Part shown: piece by piece, positions 1 to 5,040 of the stretch
How positions within the stretch are numbered: the stretch's first letter is position 1
Layout: each line of letters opens with the position of its first letter
Assembly (NCBI GenBank): GCA_024860865.1
Contig: JACRDV010000089.1
Location: forward strand, 1 to 6,389
Reading direction: 5' to 3'
DNA: 6,389 bases
Source: JACRDV01 sp024860865 [NCBI: Methanobacteriota archaeon]
GTDB taxonomy: Archaea > JACRDV01
Position numbers and translations under genes: made by a program
The notes under the pieces: model-generated
The model's input: only the letters and a program-made list of their open reading frames with translations
The model's database searches: none
What the model was told of the DNA's origin: nothing

Positions 1-17
1 GAGTCTATGACAATCAT
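1..17 (-). CDS. Start of a PIN-domain VapC-like toxin (partial)
   Basis: Only the first five codons and part of a sixth are inside the window. They read M-I-V-I-D followed by a codon beginning TC (probably Ser). A hydrophobic strand ending in an aspartate right after the start is how PIN-domain ribonucleases begin, and that Asp is the first metal-binding acid of the active site. The ATG overlaps the TGA stop of the upstream AbrB-type gene in an ATGA arrangement (14-17), typical of translationally coupled antitoxin-toxin pairs. Family knowledge says VapC toxins cleave RNA and are held inactive by the partner antitoxin. The assignment rests on five residues plus context, so it is an inference. 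The remainder lies beyond the left end of the window. Confidence 0.65.
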
Positions 18-286
18 AACTTCTTTTCCCAGATTTTTTTAATATCCATGGGTTTAATTTTTTTAGAAGGTTTTTTGATGCAACCTTTTAACTCAGTTAA
101 AATTGCTTCGACATCCTTGGTAGGCTGTAGAACTATTTTCTCAGCCTCTCTTCTAACTATTAGTCTTTGACCTACCCTAAGATTAAGTTCTTTTCTTATA
201 TCTCGGGGCAATAAAATTCTGCCTTTTTCCTCTAGCCTAGTAAATTTTCCCACTTTAATTCCCACTTTTTTATTCTTCTCACACAT
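14..286 (-). CDS. AbrB/SpoVT-type antitoxin (VapB-like)
   Basis: This 90-residue protein carries a swapped-hairpin AbrB DNA-binding domain at about residues 12-57. It shows the family pattern of a K-G-R-I-x-L-P turn, then IRKEL, then L-x-x-G-x-x-L and a final hydrophobic strand. The roughly 30-residue Lys-rich C-terminal tail ends in a MDIKKIW stretch; such tails wrap the toxin in VapB proteins. It should bind its own promoter as a dimer and neutralise the downstream PIN toxin. The toxin's start codon overlaps this gene's stop by four bases, so the two are almost certainly one operon. The ATG at 286 is the first in-frame start after an upstream TAA (299-301). No clear Shine-Dalgarno precedes it. 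A free-standing AbrB regulator is the alternative, but the overlapping toxin start argues against it. Confidence 0.85.
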   Translation of the reverse strand: MCEKNKKVGIKVGKFTRLEEKGRILLPRDIRKELNLRVGQRLIVRREAEKIVLQPTKDVEAILTELKGCIKKPSKKIKPMDIKKIWEKKL

Positions 287-355
287 GTTTAAACTTTCTT
301 ACTAATCAGAAAAATTTACTTAACGCATAACTTTTGTTTAATATCTAATATCCTT

Positions 356-363
356 TTTTATAT
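356..363 (-). promoter_or_regulatory. Candidate TATA box for the antitoxin-toxin operon
   Basis: On the minus strand the sequence reads GCATATAAAAAAGG, a fair archaeal TATA element. A start of transcription about 25 bases downstream would give a leader of roughly 45 bases before the AbrB-type ATG at 286. The assignment is by sequence and spacing only, and the surrounding DNA is AT-rich, so chance matches are likely. Confidence 0.3.
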
Positions 364-373
364 GCTTCTTTTC

Positions 374-388
374 TAAAAAGAGAAAACA
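374..388 (-). terminator. Possible T-rich terminator of the SPFH operon
   Basis: The minus strand here reads TTTTCTCTTTTT, with no strong hairpin in front. Archaeal termination often needs only oligo-T tracts. It lies downstream of the SPFH gene and just upstream of the putative antitoxin promoter, a sensible place for an end point. A weak call. Confidence 0.2.
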
Positions 389-429
389 TGGATTGGTAAA
401 CTCTGCATAATGTGCTCCAAAGTCCTTTA

Positions 430-510
430 CTAGCTATCTCAAAGGGAGCTTACCTGCCCAAACTGCTTTGCAATTTGTTTCACTGCACGGTAGGAGCGGC
501 AGCTTTATAA
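430..510. other. Noncoding GC-richer island able to fold; strand unknown
   Basis: The gap from 287 to 611 has no convincing gene. Within it, 430-505 is visibly richer in G and C than its flanks. TACCTGC at 451-457 can pair with GCA-C-GGTA at 485-492 (seven pairs, one bulged C). Inside this, CAAA (459-462) pairs with TTTG (474-477), and TGC (464-466) with GCA (470-472) around a TTT loop. A TATA-like TTTATAAA sits at 504-511 and could serve either strand. No tRNA, box C/D or box H/ACA signature was found. It may be a structured RNA, or the remnant of an old coding sequence. Confidence 0.25.
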
Positions 511-611
511 ATGGAAATATTTTCAAAAGACTGTTCTTCTTCTATCAACAATTTCAGAACTTAGATTGACATTTGGTTTTTCACGAATAATAAAATTGTT
601 TTTCATCTCTT

Positions 612-1571
612 TTACAATTTAGATCCGCATTCAGAACAGAATTTAGCACCAGTGAGAATTGGTTGCCCACACTTAGGACATTTAGCTTCGGTAGTTGGTG
701 GAGCTGCAGGTGCCGCCAAGGCCGCTCCACAGCTTGGACAGAACCGCGATGTGGATGGAATTTGCGAATTGCATTTAGGGCATATGAGGAGCGTTTGGCC
801 AGCAGGGGTTGTCATCACTTGGGGGATTAGTACCATACCAGCCCCTAAAGCGGCGCCAGGTGACTTGCCTAGTTCTTTTGCAGCCTCTTTGACTGTTTCC
901 ATTCGTAGAACCTCGGTTGTAGGTGCTCGAGCAGCTTGTAACCAGAATAATCTTTCACGGTATTCTGGAGTTGTATCAATTCCCTCGAATTTTAGGTCGA
1001 TCAATTCAATTCCAAGCCGTTTAGTTGCATCTTGAATGTTAACTTTAACTCTTGTTGACGTTTCATCAAGCTGAGTGAATACAGTTTTTAAATCATATTT
1101 TGAGAGCTCATCTATCATCCGCTCGTTAATAAATCCCCTCAAAAACTCATTGACTTGCCCAGTGTTATAAGCACCTTGTCCGCCTACAACTTCATTAACG
1201 AATAAACCTGAGTCGCTTATTTTAAACCAAAAAGTCCCGTGAACTAATAATGGTGCAAGTTCAGTTGTTTGGGCACGAGCACCGTATTTACCCGCAAACT
1301 GCTTGGTCGAAATAAAAACAACCATTGATCTAAATGGAACGCTTCCAAATCCTGCTAGCTTAGATAAAATTTTACCAAGCAAAGGTAAATTAAGTGTAGT
1401 AATTGTGTGGCGTCCAGGCCCAAAGACATCGTAGGCTTTACCATCCCTAAAGAAAATTGCGCTCTCAAATTCTTTAACTATTAACTGGGCGCCCCACGTT
1501 ATCTCTTCTACCGGGTATTTCCAAACAATATCTTCTGCTCCAGGATTTTCCCAAGAAATTACCTGTGGCAT
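612..1571 (-). CDS. SPFH/Band 7 protein, YdjI-type, with two C-terminal zinc ribbons
   Basis: The 319-residue product matches the SPFH family often annotated 'virion core protein' (B. subtilis YdjI type). Visible landmarks are an N-terminal I-x-W segment, VFGPGRHTI at 49-57, a NLPLL stretch, a STKQF motif at 88-92, and a long SPFH core to about residue 205. A helical, Ala/Glu-rich linker follows. Two short zinc ribbons close the protein, with Cys pairs at 264/267 with 278/281 and at 298/301 with 312/315, separated by an Ala/Pro-rich spacer. There is no transmembrane helix or signal peptide, so membrane attachment would be peripheral. SPFH proteins form oligomeric membrane scaffolds; YdjI helps recruit PspA in Bacillus. 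The ATG directly abuts the stop of the upstream coiled-coil gene, and GGAAGTGGT at 1575-1583 can act as the ribosome binding site, implying coupling. The exact function here is inferred. Confidence 0.88.
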   Translation of the reverse strand: MPQVISWENPGAEDIVWKYPVEEITWGAQLIVKEFESAIFFRDGKAYDVFGPGRHTITTLNLPLLGKILSKLAGFGSVPFRSMVVFISTKQFAGKYGARAQTTELAPLLVHGTFWFKISDSGLFVNEVVGGQGAYNTGQVNEFLRGFINERMIDELSKYDLKTVFTQLDETSTRVKVNIQDATKRLGIELIDLKFEGIDTTPEYRERLFWLQAARAPTTEVLRMETVKEAAKELGKSPGAALGAGMVLIPQVMTTPAGQTLLICPKCNSQIPSTSRFCPSCGAALAAPAAPPTTEAKCPKCGQPILTGAKFCSECGSKL

Positions 1572-2102
1572 TTAACCACTTCCTAATATAGCATCTTTCC
1601 TTCTTTCAAAGGTTTCTTCAATTGTATCGAGTGCGCCTCGGCACTCCGCAAGTCGATTTTGGGCAGTTCCAAATTGCTTTGCAATAACTTCTCCTTTAAA
1701 GGTTGTGACAAGGTCTAAGATTTTTTTACTTTGGTCAATTAGTTGAGCATCGAATGATATTAGATTATCAAGTTCTCTCTCTTCAATTTTTATCAAGTCA
1801 AAAAAGCCGGAGTATCCATACTCTGTATGGTTAATCTTTTCAGCAATTCGATCAAATGCTGCAATCAAGCGGTCAGTTTCATCCCAAACTTCTTTAAGGC
1901 CTTTATTTACAAGTTCTCTATAAATTGTTTTGAGCGAATCTTCGGCATTTTTTAGGTCTCTATATAATTTATCTCGAATTAAGCGATCAGATTCGCGCCT
2001 AATCTCTCTTTCTTTATAACCTTTAAAGCCAGGAAGGACCAACATAATTCTCTCAAGAGCTTTCAATTGAGCTTGCGCTTTTTGTTGGATTTTCTCGTAC
2101 AA
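1572..2102 (-). CDS. Conserved charged helical protein linked to SPFH gene, TTG start
   Basis: I recognise no characterised family with a known function. The 176-residue product is almost wholly charged amphipathic helix and is probably coiled coil or a helical bundle. Its most distinctive segment is LPGFKGYKEREIRRESDRL at 23-41, a Gly-Tyr turn followed by an Arg-rich helix, which I recall from uncharacterised proteins. There is no signal peptide or membrane helix, and a single Cys (154). The start must be TTG at 2102: an in-frame TAG lies two codons upstream, the next Met is residue 20, and AGAGGT at 2110-2115 is well spaced at 7 bases. Its stop touches the ATG of the SPFH gene, so the two products are likely partners made in coupled fashion. 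A PspA/ESCRT-III-like membrane-binding helical protein is a possibility from context only. Confidence 0.8.
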   Translation of the reverse strand: MYEKIQQKAQAQLKALERIMLVLPGFKGYKEREIRRESDRLIRDKLYRDLKNAEDSLKTIYRELVNKGLKEVWDETDRLIAAFDRIAEKINHTEYGYSGFFDLIKIEERELDNLISFDAQLIDQSKKILDLVTTFKGEVIAKQFGTAQNRLAECRGALDTIEETFERRKDAILGSG

Positions 2103-2109
2103 TTTGCTA

Positions 2110-2115
2110 ACCTCT
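2110..2115 (-). promoter_or_regulatory. Ribosome binding site deciding a TTG start
   Basis: The minus strand reads AGAGGT, seven bases before the TTG at 2102. Together with the in-frame stop at 2106-2108, this fixes the start of the helical protein gene on a non-ATG codon. Confidence 0.6.
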
Positions 2116-2137
2116 TTAAAATTTTGGAGAATTTCAG

Positions 2138-2150
2138 ATATTTAAAATAT
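2138..2150 (-). promoter_or_regulatory. Possible internal TATA box before the helical protein gene
   Basis: The minus strand reads ATATTTTAAATAT in the 61-base gap between the 251-residue protein gene and the TTG-started gene. A transcript from it would begin about 15 bases before the TTG. It could let the last two genes be expressed apart from the first. AT-richness makes this weak. Confidence 0.27.
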
Positions 2151-2163
2151 AGCTTAATATTTA

Positions 2164-2919
2164 CTAAAACAAACTAAACTTTATGGTCGGCATCTCGCCT
2201 TTAATAACTTCTCCACTAGCCCCATCTATAATAATGCGATACACTTCTCCTTTATAATTATAAGCCAAAAACCAAATTGGGGCATGTATATATACAGCAT
2301 CTTCGACCTTAAATTCAGTTTTTATTTCAATAATTTTATCCACATCTTGGCTTGCTAGAAATTTATGGTGAGCTTCAATTTCCTGTCTTGCAATCTCAAT
2401 TGCTTCCAGTTCGGTTATTTCACTGTTTAAAACTTGGGCGCTCTTTTCGATTCTTGTGAAGTCAAAAGGTATTTTTCCTTCTAGAGGAATCTCGTATTCG
2501 CGAGTTGGAAAAGTTGCTGCTCTTCTGCCAAGAACCAACCAATTATAATTTTTTTTAATTACACCTTCCTTAACTATATTTAAGCCTGTGCGCTCGAAGA
2601 CTCCTTTATATGTGCTAGAGGCCTCAACCGGAACCGACCAAAAAGGAAGGTATTTCAAATTTGCTTCAGTTAATTTGGCTTTATTTTCGAGATCGCTCGG
2701 CTTTGCAAAACTCACTCTCATCCACTTGTACATTAAATCAGTAATTTGGGAGTTCGTATATTGGTTAAGCAACAGAGAGTGCTCAAGCGTAAAAGCTTCA
2801 CGAGTAGTAATAGTGCTAGTGTAACCGCAGTATTTACAAGAAACAATGATCTCCCCAGGTTCAAACTGAAGTGGAGCTCCACAATTGGAGCATTTAATTT
2901 CTTCAACAACTTCTACCAT
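2164..2919 (-). CDS. Zinc-ribbon protein, first gene of the SPFH operon
   Basis: The 251-residue product begins with a zinc ribbon: CxxC at 10/13 and CxxC at 28/31, with CSNCGAPLQF and CKYCGY flanks. This resembles the ribbon of YdjG-like and TFIIB-type proteins. After a helical stretch comes LPFWSVPVEA at 91-100 and then mixed strand/helix. The C-terminal unit at 208-242 reads as a beta-rich PepSY-like fold: IHAPIWFLAY, then a YKGEVYRIIIDG strand pair, then GEVIKGE. No membrane helix is visible, unlike Bacillus YdjG, so it is probably soluble or peripheral. It is the promoter-proximal gene of the set, followed after 61 bases by the helical protein and then the SPFH protein. Its function is unknown; I infer a structural or adaptor role beside the SPFH scaffold. 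The ATG at 2919 is favoured because it lies just before the ribbon. Confidence 0.82.
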   Translation of the reverse strand: MVEVVEEIKCSNCGAPLQFEPGEIIVSCKYCGYTSTITTREAFTLEHSLLLNQYTNSQITDLMYKWMRVSFAKPSDLENKAKLTEANLKYLPFWSVPVEASSTYKGVFERTGLNIVKEGVIKKNYNWLVLGRRAATFPTREYEIPLEGKIPFDFTRIEKSAQVLNSEITELEAIEIARQEIEAHHKFLASQDVDKIIEIKTEFKVEDAVYIHAPIWFLAYNYKGEVYRIIIDGASGEVIKGEMPTIKFSLF

Positions 2920-2951
2920 ATATCCACACTTATCTGGGTGCTGTTGCGGCT

Positions 2952-2963
2952 TATTATATTTTT
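2952..2963 (-). promoter_or_regulatory. Candidate TATA box for the three-gene SPFH set
   Basis: The minus strand reads AAAAATATAATA about 33-44 bases before the ATG at 2919. This would place transcription initiation about 12 bases upstream of the start codon, consistent with a short archaeal leader and with the lack of a strong ribosome binding site. Confidence 0.35.
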
Positions 2964-3012
2964 ACGAATCCAATAAAATAATATATTCAATAAAAAATTT
3001 CCCACTAAATTG

Positions 3013-3021
3013 CTTAAATAG
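3013..3021 (+). promoter_or_regulatory. Candidate TATA box for the 79-residue zinc-ribbon gene
   Basis: CTTAAATAG is close to the archaeal TATA consensus. Initiation about 25 bases downstream (near 3042) would leave a leader of about 40 bases that carries the strong ribosome binding site at 3071. It lies in the 164-base divergent spacer shared with the SPFH set promoter. Confidence 0.4.
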
Positions 3022-3070
3022 TTACGTAAAAGTTAATATTAATAATATGATACTTTGTATGAGGAAAACT

Positions 3071-3078
3071 AAGGAGGT
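3071..3078 (+). promoter_or_regulatory. Near-perfect Shine-Dalgarno site
   Basis: AAGGAGGT ends five bases before the ATG at 3084. It is the strongest ribosome binding site in the window and suggests high expression of the small zinc-ribbon protein. Confidence 0.8.
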
Positions 3079-3083
3079 ATAGA

Positions 3084-3323
3084 ATGGGAAAACATTGTCA
3101 AAGTTGTGGAATGCCCATGGAGGATGCTTCTCAACATGGTGGAAGAGATATAAATAATCCTTACTGTGTCTATTGTACAACACCTGAAGGCAAGCTGAAG
3201 AGCCGTAAAGAAGTAAGGGAAGGAATGATAGGCTTCTATATCTCTCAGATGAAGAAGACTAGAAAAGAAGCAGAGAAGATCGTCGATGAAACAATGAGCA
3301 AGATGCCTGCCTGGAAGAAATAG
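3084..3323 (+). CDS. Small putative zinc-ribbon protein (Zn_ribbon_2 type)
   Basis: The 79-residue protein begins with CQSCGMPM at 5-12 and has a second pair CVYC at 28-31. These four cysteines should hold one zinc. The C-QSC-GMPM signature and the following Lys/Glu-rich helical part, ending in a MSKMPAWKK tail, fit the widespread 'putative zinc ribbon' family (Pfam Zn_ribbon_2, from memory). That family occurs as short stand-alone proteins and as the N-terminal part of some regulators. No catalytic motif is visible, and the biochemical role is unknown. The ATG follows a very strong Shine-Dalgarno site. The gene is divergent from the SPFH set and separated from the htpX-like gene by 280 bases with T-rich terminator-like DNA, so it is probably transcribed alone. 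Confidence 0.85.
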   Translation: MGKHCQSCGMPMEDASQHGGRDINNPYCVYCTTPEGKLKSRKEVREGMIGFYISQMKKTRKEAEKIVDETMSKMPAWKK

Positions 3324-3378
3324 AAGAAAAGGATATTTTTACATTTTATATTCAGGTAATAGTTTTGGATTATCTTTG

Positions 3379-3401
3379 AGCTTTTTTGGATTTTTTAAGC
3401 T
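3379..3401 (+). terminator. T-rich terminator after the small zinc-ribbon gene
   Basis: Two runs of six T (3382-3387 and 3391-3396) lie inside an imperfect inverted repeat AGCTT (3379-3383) / AAGCT (3397-3401). Oligo-T tracts of this kind end transcription in archaea. They lie 56 bases past the stop at 3323. Confidence 0.4.
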
Positions 3402-3509
3402 TTATATATTTTTCAAGAAGAAAATAAAACTGGAAAGATGTGGTCAACACTGCTGAAAACTCGCCTTCTTTCATTCTCAGAGGAAGAATACGGAACACGA
3501 GATTTGTGA
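3401..3509 (+). other. Spacer with TATA-like box, hairpin and a 23-codon frame
   Basis: In the 280-base gap before the htpX-like gene, TTTATATA at 3401-3408 is a good archaeal TATA match. A frame of 23 codons opens with ATG at 3438 and closes with TGA at 3507-3509; its product begins MWSTLLKTRL and ends in GTRDL. It has only GGAAAG directly before the ATG, too close for a normal ribosome binding site. TTCTTTC (3466-3472) can pair with GGAAGAA (3482-3488) with one G-U pair. This could be a short RNA or a tiny peptide gene, or nothing. I cannot decide from the sequence. Confidence 0.2.
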
Positions 3510-3540
3510 TTAGATCAAATAAAAGATAAACTTTGTAAAA

Positions 3541-3549
3541 TTTATAAAG
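3541..3549 (+). promoter_or_regulatory. Candidate TATA box for the htpX-like gene
   Basis: TTTATAAAG lies about 55 bases before the ATG at 3604. Initiation near 3570 would give a leader of about 35 bases. Confidence 0.4.
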
Positions 3550-3603
3550 CTAGAACTTAATTCTTTTACTAAAATCAGCTGTATCAAATTAGAATGGGAT
3601 GCA

Positions 3604-4620
3604 ATGGGTAGTTTAGCAGAATTAAAGGGAACGATGGTATTAACTGTAACCCTCGTATTTGGACTCCTTGCAGCAGTTTTAGCCGCTATTTTGTTTTTCA
3701 TAGGTGCATCAGTAATTTTTGCTATATTCCTCACTTTTCTTTTCGTATTATTTCAATGGGCAGTTGGACCATTTATTATTAGAGCCTCAACAGGATTGCG
3801 CTATCTTGAGCCAAGTGAAAATCCCTGGCTAGAATCTACTGTTAAAGAACTTGCTTTAAAGAGCGGAGTTCCTATGCCTAGACTTGCTATTGTGCCAGCT
3901 CCATCTTTGAATGCCTTTGTTTTTGGTCGCACTACATCAGGAATGACGCTAGCGCTCCATCAAGGTTTGTTGGAAAAGCTCACTCAAAGCGAGATTCGCG
4001 GTGTGATTGGACATGAGCTAGGGCACATCAAACACAGAGATGTTATCATAATGACAATTCTATCTGCAATTCCATTGATTTGTTACATAATTGCCCGCGG
4101 AATATTTTGGAGCGGAAGAGGTCGCAGTCGACGTGAGAAAGGTGCTGGTGCGGTAGTACTTGCTGCTATTGTCGCATATTTTGCTTATTTAATCTCCCAA
4201 CTTTTAATTATGAAATTCAGCCGGCTGCGCGAGCATTATGCAGACACTTACTCAGCCTACTTAACTGCTTCGCCTAGGGGTTTGGAGAGCGCTCTCACGA
4301 AAATCGCTTATGGGCTATCTCTTGAACCCGAAGAGCCACATGGTGCTAGAGCATTTTATATTTCAGATCCAGTTTTGGCTAAAGCAGAAGTTGGAGCTAT
4401 ATTAGAAAGAAAACAAGAATATGATTTAGACAAAGATGGAGTACTGGATGAAAAAGAACTGCAGCTAGCAATGGAACAAGAAGCAAAATCAACTTGGAAA
4501 AATATTAACAGCTGGTTTTCAACCCACCCGCCAACTTTTAGGAGAATCATTTTGTTGCGTCAGATTGAAAATGAAATGAAAGTTAGTAAATACGTGACCG
4601 ATATCTACAAGTATATTTAG
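3604..4620 (+). CDS. htpX: HtpX-type membrane zinc metalloprotease (M48) with EF-hand loop
   Basis: The 338-residue protein has two N-terminal membrane helices (about 12-35 and 37-59). The zinc site HELGH follows at 137-141, then two more helices (about 148-168 and 181-203), and SRLREHYAD at 206-214, where Glu210 is the expected third zinc ligand. The C-terminal STHPPTFRRI at 306-315 is a family hallmark. HtpX proteases cut misfolded membrane proteins from the cytoplasmic side and work in membrane quality control. The protein is longer than E. coli HtpX (293). The extra length includes an insertion between about 257 and 305 holding D-L-D-K-D-G-V-L-D-E-K-E at 274-285, a complete canonical EF-hand loop. 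The ATG at 3604 is chosen because the nearby ATGs at 3594 and 3599 are out of frame; the ribosome binding site is weak. A four-helix membrane protein gene follows after 8 bases. Confidence 0.93.
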   Translation: MGSLAELKGTMVLTVTLVFGLLAAVLAAILFFIGASVIFAIFLTFLFVLFQWAVGPFIIRASTGLRYLEPSENPWLESTVKELALKSGVPMPRLAIVPAPSLNAFVFGRTTSGMTLALHQGLLEKLTQSEIRGVIGHELGHIKHRDVIIMTILSAIPLICYIIARGIFWSGRGRSRREKGAGAVVLAAIVAYFAYLISQLLIMKFSRLREHYADTYSAYLTASPRGLESALTKIAYGLSLEPEEPHGARAFYISDPVLAKAEVGAILERKQEYDLDKDGVLDEKELQLAMEQEAKSTWKNINSWFSTHPPTFRRIILLRQIENEMKVSKYVTDIYKYI

Positions 4621-4628
4621 GGTTAATC

Positions 4629-4976
4629 ATGCCTAGGTTTGGGTTAATCTCTATCGGAGTTTTTTTGATAATTTGTGGAGTAGTTATTAGCTTTTGGCTA
4701 GCTGGCATATTGGCTAAGGCTGAAGTTTTACCTATTGTAATCGTTCTTCTGGGAGTTTGGGTCTTTGTTATAGCAGCTGTTAAGGCTATAAAACCGGTGG
4801 CTTATGAACGGGGAGCATTTCAAACTGCTTGTTTTGGGGCTATAGCAGTTATAGTTGGATTACTTTTGGAACTTAGAGTTAAAGGAATTGGCAGCACTGC
4901 CGTTTGGGCAATTGGGCTTATACTAATAGGTGCGCTTTTTGTTATTATAGCGGCTCGCGAATGGATTAAAAAATAA
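4629..4976 (+). CDS. Four-helix membrane protein of unknown function, cotranscribed with htpX
   Basis: I do not recognise the family. The 115-residue product is almost entirely membrane: helices at about 5-27, 33-52, 63-81 and 90-109, joined by short loops, the longest carrying KAIKPVAYERG at 52-62. It ends in the basic tail REWIKK. The layout may be two repeated helical hairpins. There are no metal or catalytic motifs and a single Cys in each of helices 1 and 3. The ATG is 8 bases after the protease stop, so it is very likely in the same transcript, possibly reached by translational coupling since no good ribosome binding site is present. Context suggests a helper or partner of the protease, but a general small membrane protein cannot be excluded. 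Confidence 0.75.
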   Translation: MPRFGLISIGVFLIICGVVISFWLAGILAKAEVLPIVIVLLGVWVFVIAAVKAIKPVAYERGAFQTACFGAIAVIVGLLLELRVKGIGSTAVWAIGLILIGALFVIIAAREWIKK

Positions 4977-4980
4977 CTTG

Positions 4981-4993
4981 GCATAATATTAAG
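4981..4993 (+). promoter_or_regulatory. Weak TATA-like element before the aldehyde dehydrogenase
   Basis: GCATAATATTAAG lies about 50 bases upstream of the ATG at 5041 in the 64-base spacer. It could give the dehydrogenase its own promoter, apart from the htpX transcript. The match is only moderate. Confidence 0.22.
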
Positions 4994-5022
4994 TGCAAAA
5001 ATGAACGACCTTTCTAAACCAT

Positions 5023-5028
5023 GGAGGG
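5023..5028 (+). promoter_or_regulatory. Shine-Dalgarno site of the aldehyde dehydrogenase
   Basis: GGAGGG lies 12 bases before the ATG at 5041. An in-frame TGA at 5002-5004 and no other in-frame start after it support 5041 as the start, although the spacing is a little long. Confidence 0.55.
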
Positions 5029-5040
5029 ATTTGTATTCGC

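Noticed and set aside
370-490. Minus-strand reading in the left spacer with phrases such as CKAVWAGKLPLR, as a transposase remnant
   Set aside because: Broken by stops, no inverted repeats or target duplications, and I could not tie it to a transposase family with confidence.
652-1035. 127-codon plus-strand frame opposite the SPFH gene
   Set aside because: Antisense to a well-supported gene; its Gly/His/Cys-rich product is the mirror of the Ala/Pro- and Cys-rich zinc-ribbon coding region and resembles no protein family.
2588-3082. Three overlapping plus-strand frames across the start of the 251-residue protein gene and the divergent spacer
   Set aside because: They lie antisense to the zinc-ribbon coding region or run through the AT-rich promoter spacer, and their products show no recognisable pattern.
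3421-3530. Box C/D guide RNA in the spacer before htpX
   Set aside because: One CTGA and loose RUGAUGA-like matches are present, but not in the required C-D'-C'-D order and spacing.
3510-3734. 74-codon minus-strand frame over the htpX-like gene start
   Set aside because: Antisense to the first membrane helices and the upstream promoter; low-complexity product.
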